A stretch of DNA of 27,292 nt from NCBI GenBank assembly GCA_014534295.1, contig JACVRU010000002.1, positions 1 to 27,292 of the forward strand, read 5' to 3'. Under the pieces are notes generated by a model. That model worked only from the letters and a program-made list of their open reading frames with translations, was not told the origin of the DNA and searched no databases. How positions within the stretch are numbered: position 1 is the first letter of the stretch; every line of letters starts with the position of its first letter. The DNA comes from Thermoleophilia bacterium. Lineage in GTDB: Bacteria > Actinomycetota > Thermoleophilia > Gaiellales > Gaiellaceae. A program made the position numbers and the translations under genes. Shown piece by piece: positions 14,303 through 21,965 of this stretch.

Positions 14303-15006
14303 AGGTCGTCGGAAAAGATCTCCAGGTCGTAGAGGCCGTCCCACGCCAGCGCTTCGAGGATCGGGACGAAGTCGATGCCGCCCTCCCCCGGCAGCACACG
14401 GTCGTTCGTGTGCCGAGTCGGCTCGCGCCAGTCGGAGACGTGGAGCCCTGCGATTCGGTCGCGATGGCGCGGGATCTCCTCCAGGGGCGCGTTCCAGAGG
14501 TGCCAGGTGTCGAACATCAGCCCCACGTCGGGCCGCCCGGCCTCGTCCAGGAGGGCCGCGGCCTCGCCGAGCGTCGAGACGACCGTCCAGAGGTGTGCGT
14601 ACTCGCGCTGCACCGGCTCGAGCGCGACTCGCAAGCCGGCCCGGTCGCCCGCGTCGGCGATCGCGCGGATGCCGTCGAGGATCGTCTCGCGGTCCTCGCC
14701 CGGGCCGGTCAGGAAGAGCACGCAAGGCGGCCCGAACGCCGCCAACCGCTCGATCGCTGCGCAGATCGCGGCCACGCGCTCCGCCGGCTCCTCCGGGCCC
14801 TCCATCAGCTGCAGCGGCAGGATCGAGGGGACCGCGGGCACGGCGGTCGCGGCCTCGAGCCCGCTCGCTCGGAAGCGCTCGAGCGAGTCGTCGACGAGCT
14901 TGTGCTCCCAGATCCCGATCCCGTCCGCGCCCGCGGCCCGGTACGCGTCGAGGTCGTCCGCGAAGGACAGACCGGCCGTCGTGACCGCCGAGATCGAGAC
15001 CTTCAC
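14236..15006 (-). CDS. Sugar-phosphate isomerase/epimerase-fold (AP-endonuclease-2 family) protein
   Basis: The 256-residue TIM-barrel protein has the expected metal-site residues: Glu130 (RVALEPVQ), Asp166 and His169 (LMFDTWHLWN), His189 (AGLHVSDW) and Glu229 (DLEIF). The family includes hydroxypyruvate isomerase, tagatose epimerase, inosose dehydratase and 3-dehydroshikimate dehydratase, so it isomerises or dehydrates a keto or hydroxy intermediate using a divalent metal. GTG 15006 overlaps the stop of the flavoprotein gene by 4 nt. The polar loop HTNDRVLPGEGGIDFVPIL before the last ligand is typical of the family. The exact reaction cannot be named. Confidence 0.88.
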   Translation of the reverse strand: MKVSISAVTTAGLSFADDLDAYRAAGADGIGIWEHKLVDDSLERFRASGLEAATAVPAVPSILPLQLMEGPEEPAERVAAICAAIERLAAFGPPCVLFLTGPGEDRETILDGIRAIADAGDRAGLRVALEPVQREYAHLWTVVSTLGEAAALLDEAGRPDVGLMFDTWHLWNAPLEEIPRHRDRIAGLHVSDWREPTRHTNDRVLPGEGGIDFVPILEALAWDGLYDLEIFSDDLWQLDPRELARRGVGAVRQLSA

Positions 15007-16490
15007 CGGAGCAGGCGCTTCGCCACCATCGTCCCGGAGCCGCCGCCGAGCCCGGGGCCGGGATGCGTGCTCGCCCCGATGTGCCAGAGCCCCTTCACCT
15101 CGGTCGCATGGCCCGGCCGGGGCCGCCAGAGGAAGTTCTGGTCGAGGGAGAGCGCTCCCGAGTACGGGTCCCCGCCGACGAGGTTGACGTTGGCGCGCTC
15201 GAGGTCGGCCGGCGACAGCGCGACCCGCTTCAGGATCGCCGACTCGAGGTTCGGGATGTGCCGCGCGATGCGCTCCGTGATCCGGTCGGCGTAGCGCTCC
15301 CGCTCGTCCTCCGTCCACTCGTGCCCGCGGGGCAGCTCCTGGAGCTGGATCCAGAGGAGGCCCCTGCCCTCGGGCGCGCGGGACGGGTCGATCGTCAGCG
15401 GCTGACCGACGACGATCGTCGCCTCCTCGGGGAGCAGGCCGCGGTCGGCCTCGTTGACCGCGCGGGAGACCCCGTCGAGGCCCGGCGTTAGGTGGACGAT
15501 CGCCGTCCGGTTCAGCCGCTCGTCGCCCTCCCAGCGGGCGGGCTCGGACAGCGCGAAGTGGATCTGCATGTCGCCGCGGCCGTAGCGGTAGCGGACGGGC
15601 CCCCCCGGCAGCAGGCGACCGTACAGCTGAGTCGGCGTCACGTTCGCGATCACCGCGCGCGAGGCGGGCACCTCCTCGCCGTCGGCCGTGCGCACGCCCT
15701 CGGCCAGCCCGTCGCGCACGACGACGCGCTCGACGTCGCGGCCGGCCTCGACAACGCCGCCGTGGCCGCGGATCAGCTGCACGAGCGCGTCCACGAGCCT
15801 GGCGCCGCCGCCCCGCGGGATCGGGAGCCCGCCCTCCTGGATCGCGACCGCGATCACCTGCGTCATGAAGCCCGAGGAGGCGGCGTCCGGGCCGAGCCCT
15901 GTATGCAGGACCCACGGCGCGACCAGGCCGCGCGGCCCCTCGGACGGGAACGTCTCGGTGAGCCAGTCCCGGCTCGAGACGAGCAGCCCGCCGACGTACT
16001 CGACCAGCCCGCGCGGGCCGAAGCGGCGCAGCGCCCGGAAGGCGAGCCTCAGCCCGGCACGCGACCAGAGCTCCGTTCCCAACGCGCCGAAGGCCAGGTC
16101 GGCGTTCGGGAGGAACCCCTCGACCACGCCGCGCCACTCCTCGCCCAGCTCGGCGGCGTTGGCGTCGGTCGTGCGCAGCAGGAATGCCGAGGAGCCGTCC
16201 GGGAACGCGGTCGCCGTCGGCAGCTCCGTGTTCAGGTACTCGAGCCCGCGCGCCGCCAGCTCCTCGCCGAGCTCGGCGTGCGCGGGACCGCCCACCCAGA
16301 GCGGGTGCCAGGCGCTGAACGTGTCGTGGACGAAGCCCGGCTCCGTCAGCTCCTCCGTGCGGATCGCGCCGCCGAGCACGTCCTCCCGCTCGAGGATGCA
16401 GACGCCCCAGCCGCCGCGCGCGAGCAGCGCGCCGCACGCGAGCGAGTTGATCCCGCTGCCGACGATGACGGCGTCGAAGGCTCGGCTCAT
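15003..16490 (-). CDS. FAD-dependent oxidoreductase, phytoene-desaturase-like (CrtI family)
   Basis: The 495-residue flavoprotein has an N-terminal dinucleotide-binding motif (FDAVIVGSGINSLACGALLA, then GVCILEREDVLGG), the NAD(P)-binding-8 type GGAIRTEELTEPGFVHDTFS and the CrtI-like C-terminus GASTHPGPGLGGGSGTMVAK. The middle carries GGGARLVDALVQLI and GGVVEAGRDVERVVV. The family desaturates or isomerises polyenes, but close relatives in bacterial clusters act on other substrates. No carotenoid gene (crtB, crtE, crtY) is nearby, so a pigment role is not supported; oxidation of an intermediate in the catabolic block is more plausible. ATG 16490 overlaps the RidA-like stop by 4 nt (ATGA). Confidence 0.87.
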   Translation of the reverse strand: MSRAFDAVIVGSGINSLACGALLARGGWGVCILEREDVLGGAIRTEELTEPGFVHDTFSAWHPLWVGGPAHAELGEELAARGLEYLNTELPTATAFPDGSSAFLLRTTDANAAELGEEWRGVVEGFLPNADLAFGALGTELWSRAGLRLAFRALRRFGPRGLVEYVGGLLVSSRDWLTETFPSEGPRGLVAPWVLHTGLGPDAASSGFMTQVIAVAIQEGGLPIPRGGGARLVDALVQLIRGHGGVVEAGRDVERVVVRDGLAEGVRTADGEEVPASRAVIANVTPTQLYGRLLPGGPVRYRYGRGDMQIHFALSEPARWEGDERLNRTAIVHLTPGLDGVSRAVNEADRGLLPEEATIVVGQPLTIDPSRAPEGRGLLWIQLQELPRGHEWTEDERERYADRITERIARHIPNLESAILKRVALSPADLERANVNLVGGDPYSGALSLDQNFLWRPRPGHATEVKGLWHIGASTHPGPGLGGGSGTMVAKRLLR

Positions 16491-16876
16491 ACCGAGGCGG
16501 TGCATTCGATCTCGATCAGGCAGCCCGGGACCGCGAGCCCGGTGACGCCGACGATCGTCTGCGCCGGATGCGCCGCGCCGCCCGTGACCTCGTCGATGGC
16601 GGCGGTGATCGCCTCGTACTCGGTCGGGCGGAGCGTGTAGATCGTGCGGCGGACGATGTCGTCCCAACCGACGTCGACCTCCGACATGGCCGTCTCGAGG
16701 TTCCGCATCGCGGCCCTCGTCTGCTCGCCGAGGTCGTCGCCGCCGACGATGTGGAACTCCGGGTCGAGCGCGAGTTGGCCGGCGAAGTAGATCAGCCTGC
16801 TGCCTTCGGCCGCCGAGACGTGACTGAAGCCCGGCGCGGGATGGAGCGGGGATGGGTTGAGGTCTCGACGGGGCAC
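16487..16876 (-). CDS. RidA/YjgF/UK114-family protein lacking the catalytic-type arginine
   Basis: The 129-residue protein has the RidA fold signatures LIYFAGQLALDPE, QTRAAMRNLETAMSEVDVGW, VRRTIYTL and the C-terminal PGCLIEIECTASV with Glu124. In imine deaminases an arginine near position 105 holds the substrate carboxylate; here that position reads HPAQTIVGVTG, with Gln106. Established knowledge is that Rid subgroups without this arginine do not deaminate 2-aminoacrylate and often sit in catabolic operons. GTG 16876 has AAGGAGGA (16881-16888) 4 nt upstream, inside the end of the upstream gene. It may hydrolyse an enamine or imine intermediate or act as an isomerase-like helper. Confidence 0.88.
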   Translation of the reverse strand: MPRRDLNPSPLHPAPGFSHVSAAEGSRLIYFAGQLALDPEFHIVGGDDLGEQTRAAMRNLETAMSEVDVGWDDIVRRTIYTLRPTEYEAITAAIDEVTGGAAHPAQTIVGVTGLAVPGCLIEIECTASV

Positions 16877-16887
16877 GGACTCCTCCT

Positions 16888-18027
16888 TCAGATCGATGGG
16901 CGGTGCGCGAGCGCGCGAAACTCCTCGTCTGTGACGAGCCCGCCCTTCTCGACGCCGAGCCGCTTCACCTCGGCGAGCAGCTCGCGCCGCCGTTCCTCGG
17001 GGAGGTCGATGCCGAGCTCCTCGCACTTGATCCGGATCGAGTCGAGGCCGCTCTTCTTGCCGAGCACGATCGACCGACGGGCGCCGACCAGCTCGGACGA
17101 GTACGGCTCGATCGAGGGCGGGTCGTGGAATTGGCTGGCGACGGCGCCGCTCTCGCGCCGGAAGAGGTTCTCGCCGTAGAGCGGCTTCCAGGCCTCGAGC
17201 TCGACGCCCGTCAGCTCGGAAAGGGCACGCAGGCGATCGAGGCGTAGGCGCGTCCGCACGTCGTAGAGCGCCGCGAGCGCGAGCGCGATCTCGCCGAGGT
17301 TCGCGTTGCCGGCGCGCTCGCCCATGCCGTTGATCGTCCCCTGGAGCCAGCGGGCGCCTGCCCGCGCGGCGGCGATCGCGGCGGCGGTGGCGAGACCGAA
17401 GTCGTTGTGGCCGTGCCAGTGGATCGCCACGTCGAGCCACTCGCGCGTTCGGCCGACCAGGTCCGCCGCCGCCTCGGGGCTCGCGATCCCGAGCGTGTCG
17501 ACGACTGCGACCTCGCGCGCGCCGGCCTCGACTGCCGTCTTGTAGACCGTCTCGAAGAACCCGGGGTCGGCGCGTGTGCCGTCGACGCCGAAGAAGCAGA
17601 CTTGGATCCCCTCGCGCGCGGCGAACGACAGCGCGTAGACGATCCGCTCGAGCATCGCCTCGCGGTCGACGCCGAGGGCGTCCAGCTTGAGGTCGCTGAT
17701 CGGAGCCTCGATCACGCTGTGCTCGACGCCTAGCTCGACCAGCGCCTTCACGTCGGCCTCGACGGCGCGGGAGAAGCCCCAGACCTCGGCCTCGAGCCCC
17801 GCGGCGGCGATCAGCCGCACGGCCTCGAAGTCGTCCTCCGAGACGCGCGGGAAGCCGGCCTCGATCCGCTCGATCCCGGCCTCGGAGAGCGCGCGGGCGA
17901 TCGCGAGCTTCTGCTGCGGGCCGAGGACGACGCCGACCGTCTGCTCCCCGTCGCGGAGCGTGGTGTCGTAGAGGCCGACCTCGGCCTTGAGCGCGTACGC
18001 GCGGTTGACGTCCCCGGTCCAGATCAC
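16888..18027 (-). CDS. DRE-TIM metallolyase (isopropylmalate/homocitrate synthase-like)
   Basis: The 379-residue enzyme has the catalytic LYDTTLRDGEQTVGV (Asp21 metal ligand, Arg25), the metal histidines His205 and His207 in HWHGHNDFGLA, and the TINGMGERAGNANLGE segment with Asn241. Family members join acetyl-CoA or another acyl-CoA to a 2-oxoacid, or cleave such products. The length and lack of the C-terminal LeuA allosteric domain resemble homocitrate synthase or citramalate/AksA-type enzymes rather than feedback-regulated LeuA. No leuB, leuC, leuD or lys genes are nearby, so the partner may be a 2-oxoacid from the block. GTG 18027 overlaps the M24 stop by 4 nt. The exact substrates are unknown. 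Confidence 0.88.
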   Translation of the reverse strand: MIWTGDVNRAYALKAEVGLYDTTLRDGEQTVGVVLGPQQKLAIARALSEAGIERIEAGFPRVSEDDFEAVRLIAAAGLEAEVWGFSRAVEADVKALVELGVEHSVIEAPISDLKLDALGVDREAMLERIVYALSFAAREGIQVCFFGVDGTRADPGFFETVYKTAVEAGAREVAVVDTLGIASPEAAADLVGRTREWLDVAIHWHGHNDFGLATAAAIAAARAGARWLQGTINGMGERAGNANLGEIALALAALYDVRTRLRLDRLRALSELTGVELEAWKPLYGENLFRRESGAVASQFHDPPSIEPYSSELVGARRSIVLGKKSGLDSIRIKCEELGIDLPEERRRELLAEVKRLGVEKGGLVTDEEFRALAHRPSI

Positions 18028-19172
18028 CGCACGATCCCGTCGGGGAAGGACGAGAGCTTCTGCGCGCCGGAGGCGGTGACGAGGAAGTTGTCCTCGAGGC
18101 GCAGGCCGCCGCCCTCGGGCCAGTAGCACCCGGGCTCGATCGCCAGCACCATCCCCTCCTCGATCGTGCCGCCTCCCGCGCGGTGGGCGTACGGCGGCTC
18201 GTGTGCGCGCGCCCCGACGCCGTGGGCGACGGGGTGCGTCGGCTGGCCGGGATAGCCGAGCTCGGCGATGCCGTCCCGGATGAGGACGTCGAGGTCGGCG
18301 AGGCTCGCGCCGGGCCGGCAGTGGGCGACCGCGGCCTCGTAGACGCCCATCAGCCCCTCCTCGAGCTCCGCGTAGCGCGGGTCGAGCTCGCCGGGGCAGA
18401 GGTTCTTCGTGTGGTCGCACCAGTAGCCGTCGGCGCAGACCCAGATCTCGAACAGCGTCGGCTCCCGCTCCTGGATCGGCCGCGAGCCGGTCGCCGTGAA
18501 GGTGCGGATCCCGGGGCCCGACCAGACGAGCGAGAACGCGTGCGCGAGGTCGACCTGCCCGCGGTAGCCGGTGCCCTGCCCGTGCACCCAGCCGTTCCAG
18601 AGCGCGCCGGCCTCGCTCTCGGTCATGGCGGGCTCCAGCCGCTCGCGCACATGCTCCATCGCTCCGGCGGCGAGCTCGTTCGCGAGCCGCATCCGCTCCA
18701 GCTCTTGCTCGGTCTTCACCGCACGCGCCCGGTTGAGGAGCGGCGTCGCGTCCGCGACGTCGGCGCCGAAGGCATGGAAGTACGAGTGGGTGAAGGTGGT
18801 CGGCTCGCCCACCATCCGGTCGGCCGCTTGAGTGCCCAGGGAGAGCTCGAGGCCGATCCGGCCCTCGGCGACCTGCGCCGCCACCTCCACGGCGCGAGCG
18901 CCGGGGGGGCGCGGGTCGTCCGGGTCGTAGCCCGCCACGAGGCGGACGTCGTCCGTCCAGGCGGTTCGGGCCGCGTCCTCCGCGGATGCTTCGATCGTGA
19001 CGAGGGTGGCCTCGCCGTCGCGCGGCAAGACGACGGCCTCGTAGCCCTTCATCCCCCAGAAGCTCGTCAGGTAGACGACGTTGTCGGGCGCGCGCACGAC
19101 GAGCGTGTCGAGCCCCTCCTCGGCCATGAGCGCGCGGACGCGGTCGAGCTTGGCGTCGTCGCGCGGCCACAT
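18024..19172 (-). CDS. M24-family Xaa-Pro aminopeptidase-like enzyme
   Basis: The 382-residue protein has an N-terminal creatinase-type domain (about 1-150) and a pita-bread domain. The metal positions are largely intact: Glu242 (conservative change from Asp in LFEIWVCADGYWCDHTK), Asp253, His317 (PVAHGVGARAHEPP), Glu346 (VLAIEPGCYWP) and Glu360 (LRLEDNFLVT). It should therefore bind two metals and cleave Xaa-Pro or a related amide, unlike the second M24 protein at 6461-7522, whose site is degenerate. Its stop overlaps the DRE-TIM start by 4 nt, and its start is 2 bp from the NUDIX stop. In this setting it may hydrolyse a cyclic or proline-like amide, but plain dipeptidase activity is equally possible. 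Confidence 0.87.
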   Translation of the reverse strand: MWPRDDAKLDRVRALMAEEGLDTLVVRAPDNVVYLTSFWGMKGYEAVVLPRDGEATLVTIEASAEDAARTAWTDDVRLVAGYDPDDPRPPGARAVEVAAQVAEGRIGLELSLGTQAADRMVGEPTTFTHSYFHAFGADVADATPLLNRARAVKTEQELERMRLANELAAGAMEHVRERLEPAMTESEAGALWNGWVHGQGTGYRGQVDLAHAFSLVWSGPGIRTFTATGSRPIQEREPTLFEIWVCADGYWCDHTKNLCPGELDPRYAELEEGLMGVYEAAVAHCRPGASLADLDVLIRDGIAELGYPGQPTHPVAHGVGARAHEPPYAHRAGGGTIEEGMVLAIEPGCYWPEGGGLRLEDNFLVTASGAQKLSSFPDGIVR

Positions 19173-19174
19173 CG

Positions 19175-19639
19175 CTACACCTCCACGTCGAGCGGGACGG
19201 CAGGCGGCCCGTCCTCGACGAGCTTGCGCACGTGCGCGGCGAGGCGTCGCGGGGCGAACTCGGCATCCGAGGCCTCCAGCTCGTCGAGCCTCCACCACCG
19301 GACCTCGCGCACGCCCTCTGCATCCAGCGCGGCAGGCTCGGGCTCGGGCTCGAAGCGAGGACTCCGGACGAGCGCGAACGTCTCGCGCTGCTCCACCACC
19401 CCGTCGCGCCACGGGAAGCGGTGCCGCCGCGTCCAGACCACCGGGCCGGGCTCGAACTCCCTCAGCCCGGCCTCCTCCCGCAGCTCGCGCCGCAGGGCGG
19501 CGGTCGAGTCTTCGCCTTCGTCCACGCCGCCGCCGGGCGTCAGCCACAGGTCGAGATCGTTGTCCTCGTCGACCCAGTGGACGAGCAGGACGCGGTCGTC
19601 GGGATCCAGGACGAGCGCGCGCACCGCCTCGCGGATCAC
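19175..19639 (-). CDS. NUDIX hydrolase
   Basis: The 154-residue protein contains a perfect Nudix box (G37 to L59: GGVDEGEDSTAALRRELREE and then AGL), matching GX5EX7REUXEEXGU. It hydrolyses a nucleoside diphosphate linked to another moiety, with magnesium held by the box glutamates. The C-terminus RRLAAHVRKLVEDGPPAVPL is an ordinary helix and tail. GTG 19639 overlaps the FAH stop by 4 nt; GTG 19642 is an alternative. In a catabolic block it could cleave a CoA, NAD or FAD-type by-product, but housekeeping is possible. Confidence 0.88.
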   Translation of the reverse strand: MIREAVRALVLDPDDRVLLVHWVDEDNDLDLWLTPGGGVDEGEDSTAALRRELREEAGLREFEPGPVVWTRRHRFPWRDGVVEQRETFALVRSPRFEPEPEPAALDAEGVREVRWWRLDELEASDAEFAPRRLAAHVRKLVEDGPPAVPLDVEV

Positions 19640-20502
19640 CACCGCACCCTCGGCGGCGGCGGCTCGCCGTGCGCCTCCTCCCAGCCGATCACCGGGTTCC
19701 GGAGCACGCCGATCCGCTCGATCTCCGCCTCCATCACGTCGCCGGGGCGCAGGTAGAGCGAGGCCGCGTCCTCCGAGAAGCCGGCCACGCCGGAGACCGT
19801 GCCGGTCGAGACGACGTCGCCCGCGGAGTAGCCGAGCGCCGAGTAGTGGGCCAGGATCTCCGGGATCGTCACCGACATCCGGCCCGTGTGCGAGACCTGG
19901 CGGGGCTCGCCGTTGACTCGCAGCTCCATCCGCAGGTCGTGGGGGTCGGGCACCTCGTCCGGCGTCACGATCCACGGGCCGAGCGGGCAGAACGTGTCGA
20001 TCGCCTTGCAGAAGGAGAAGACGCCCGAGCGCATCTCACGGCGCTGGATGTCGCGCGCCGTGATGTCGTTGAAGATCACATAGCCGGCGACGTAGCCCGC
20101 CGCCTCCTCCGGGCCGAACCACTTGCCGGGCTTGCCGATCACGACCGCGAGCTCCAGCTCGTAGTCGAGCTCCTCGGTCAGGTGCTCGGGGTGGACGACC
20201 GGCTCGTCGGGGCCGACGATCGCGTCGGTGTTCTGGAAGAAGACGATCCAGGGCGCGATCTCGTGCGACCAGCCGACCCGCTTCGACTCCTCCTCGTGCT
20301 CGCGGAAGTTCCCTGCCGTGTGGAAGAACTTGCGCGGAACGATCGGCGCGCGGAGACGGACGCCGGCCAGCGCGTGCCGCGGCCCGGCGTCGTCCGCGCC
20401 GCCGCGCTCGAACCACTCCCGCATGGAGCCGACCGCGAGCTCGACGACCTCGTCGCCCTCGACCCGCCCGACCTTGCCCTCGTCGAAGGTGACGAGCTTC
20501 AC
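19636..20502 (-). CDS. Fumarylacetoacetate hydrolase (FAH) family protein
   Basis: The 288-residue protein has the FAH catalytic core with metal ligands Glu115 and Glu117 (LDYELELAVVIG) and Asp146 (VIFNDITARDIQ). It also carries FHTAGNFREHEEESKRVGWS, SFCKAIDTFCPLGPWIVT and the C-terminal GDVVSTGTVSGVAGFS, matching GTPxGVG-like motifs. Family members hydrolyse, decarboxylate or hydrate 2-oxo/4-oxo acids after ring opening, in tyrosine, homoprotocatechuate or sugar-acid pathways. GTG 20502 overlaps the membrane-protein stop by 4 nt, and TAGCAT (20509-20514) lies 6 nt before it, so it may also have its own leaderless transcript. It is the best marker in the block for breakdown of an opened ring. 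Confidence 0.9.
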   Translation of the reverse strand: MKLVTFDEGKVGRVEGDEVVELAVGSMREWFERGGADDAGPRHALAGVRLRAPIVPRKFFHTAGNFREHEEESKRVGWSHEIAPWIVFFQNTDAIVGPDEPVVHPEHLTEELDYELELAVVIGKPGKWFGPEEAAGYVAGYVIFNDITARDIQRREMRSGVFSFCKAIDTFCPLGPWIVTPDEVPDPHDLRMELRVNGEPRQVSHTGRMSVTIPEILAHYSALGYSAGDVVSTGTVSGVAGFSEDAASLYLRPGDVMEAEIERIGVLRNPVIGWEEAHGEPPPPRVRW

Positions 20503-20801
20503 GCCGCGATGCTAGTGGCCTGGAACAGGGTGAAGGGGCAGTGGCCGAAGTTGAGGATCACCGTCGCCCACCCCGCGGTCGTCGCGACCGCGACCGCGAG
20601 CAGCGTCGCGAACACGAGCCTCGCGAGCACGGGCAGCCCGAGGATCCCGGAGGCGGCCTCCGCGATCGCGATCGAGCCCGCGCCGATCAGGCTGAAGACG
20701 AGCACCCAGACGGGTAGCGGCGTATCGCAGGCGAGCGCGCCCACCGTGGTCCCCGCAGCGACCGCGCCGAGCCCGAGCAGGACGCGGGTCCAGGGCGGCA
20801 C
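20499..20801 (-). CDS. Small three-helix membrane protein, unknown function
   Basis: The 100-residue hydrophobic protein has three predicted membrane segments (about 8-25, 31-56 and 60-82) and a short tail GHCPFTLFQATSIAA. I do not recognise a family. The reading frame is well placed: its GTG is 3 bp after the M20 stop codon and its stop overlaps the FAH start by 4 nt, so translational context supports a real gene. It might be an auxiliary of uptake or simply an uncharacterised inner-membrane protein. A shadow frame is possible but the hydrophobic pattern argues against it. Confidence 0.6.
   Translation of the reverse strand: MPPWTRVLLGLGAVAAGTTVGALACDTPLPVWVLVFSLIGAGSIAIAEAASGILGLPVLARLVFATLLAVAVATTAGWATVILNFGHCPFTLFQATSIAA
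20509..20514 (-). promoter_or_regulatory. -10-like TAGCAT before the FAH-family gene
   Basis: TAGCAT on the minus strand is followed by 6 nt and then GTG 20502, the same layout as the xdhC-like start at 4057. It lies within the last codons of the upstream membrane-protein gene, so it would be an internal promoter of the block. Confidence 0.35.
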
Positions 20802-20804
20802 TGC

Positions 20805-21965
20805 TCAACCGCAGACTCTCTGAGCGACGCGCGCATAGACCTCGGCTGTCTTCACGAGCCCGTCGATCTCGAGGTTCTCGCCGTCGACCGTGTCGAGCAG
20901 CCCGGTGGACGTCCCGTAGTTCACCGTCGCGATCCCGTAGCGCGTCAGCACGGACGCGTCGGAGAACCAGCGCGTCGTGTCCCGCTCGGGCGGCGCGCCG
21001 AAGACCTCCTCGTGGGACGCCTCGAGCGCGGCGACGAGCGGATGGTCGGCCTCGATCTCCGCCCCCGGCGCGGTGACGAAGACCTCCGCCTCGACGCCGA
21101 GCCCCCGCGCGAACTCGAGCGCCCGCCGACGCGCCTCGGCCATCTCGAGTCCCGGCGGCACCCGCAGATCGAGGAAGAGATCGGTCCGGTGTGGAGTCCG
21201 CGAGACGCGCCAGGGGAAGCCGCCCGCGATCGCGCCGATCGTCGCGACGCCGCCGGTCTCCTCGGCCCAGCGCGGCAGCCACTCGAGCACCGCATCGAGC
21301 ACCGGCCGCATCTTCACGATCGAGTTGTCCTCCGCGGGCGGCGCGAAGGCCGTGTGGACGAAGGCACCGGTCGTCGAGAGGCGCAGCCACAGCGAGCCGA
21401 AGTGCGCGAGCACGACCTTCTGCTCGGTCGGCTCGCCGAGGATGCAGAGGTCGGCCGCCCCACCGTGCGAGACGAGGTGCCGGGAACCGGCCGCGTAGCC
21501 GCGATACTGGGCGCCCTGGGCGGCGCCCCACTGGGTCTTCTCGATCTCTCCGCAGACGGCGGCGACCATCACGTCCCCCGTCAGCTCCGACTCCGCGAGC
21601 GCCCGCACGGCGGCGAGGTAGGCGACGAGCGCGCCCTTCATGTTCGAGATCCCGAGGCCGTAGATGCGGCCCTCCTTGACGAAGCCCTGGGGCTGGAAGC
21701 CGGGCACGCCCGCCAGCCACGGCTCCTTTCCCGAATAGGACGTGTCCACGTGGCCGTTGAGCATCAATGTCGGACCGCCGCCCGTCCCCGGACGCACGCC
21801 GACGACGTTCGCGCGCCCGTCCTCGACCTGCTGCCACTGCACCTCGAGCCCGAGCTCCCGGAAGCGCTCGGCCATCCACGCGGCCATCGCCTCCTCCTCG
21901 CCCGTGAAGCTCGGGATCGAGACCGCCGCGAGCGCGTCCGCGACGAGCCGCTCGCGGTCGATCAT
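20805..21965 (-). CDS. M20-family (ArgE/DapE-like) amidohydrolase with altered active site
   Basis: The 386-residue protein has the M20 two-domain layout. The first metal motif is intact (NGHVD, His72 and Asp74), but the bridging Asp is Asn108 (LGISNMKG instead of xDMKG). The catalytic Glu-Glu pair reads CGEIEKT, so the usual base position is Ile141 with Glu140 and Glu142 flanking it. GEPT with Glu178 is present. The usual C-terminal metal His is absent (GLLDTVDGENLEI, Thr359 at that place). Typical family members hydrolyse N-acyl bonds with two zinc ions; this set of changes suggests one metal, a different mechanism or loss of hydrolysis. ATG 21965 overlaps the LLM stop by 4 nt. Ordinary ArgE or DapE function is unlikely. 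Confidence 0.83.
   Translation of the reverse strand: MIDRERLVADALAAVSIPSFTGEEEAMAAWMAERFRELGLEVQWQQVEDGRANVVGVRPGTGGGPTLMLNGHVDTSYSGKEPWLAGVPGFQPQGFVKEGRIYGLGISNMKGALVAYLAAVRALAESELTGDVMVAAVCGEIEKTQWGAAQGAQYRGYAAGSRHLVSHGGAADLCILGEPTEQKVVLAHFGSLWLRLSTTGAFVHTAFAPPAEDNSIVKMRPVLDAVLEWLPRWAEETGGVATIGAIAGGFPWRVSRTPHRTDLFLDLRVPPGLEMAEARRRALEFARGLGVEAEVFVTAPGAEIEADHPLVAALEASHEEVFGAPPERDTTRWFSDASVLTRYGIATVNYGTSTGLLDTVDGENLEIDGLVKTAEVYARVAQRVCG

Noticed and set aside
6461..21965. Ectoine degradation cluster (M24 plus deacylase)
   Set aside because: No ectoine-pathway ammonia lyase or ornithine-cyclodeaminase-like gene is present, and the deacylase here is M20 rather than the aspartoacylase-type DoeB.
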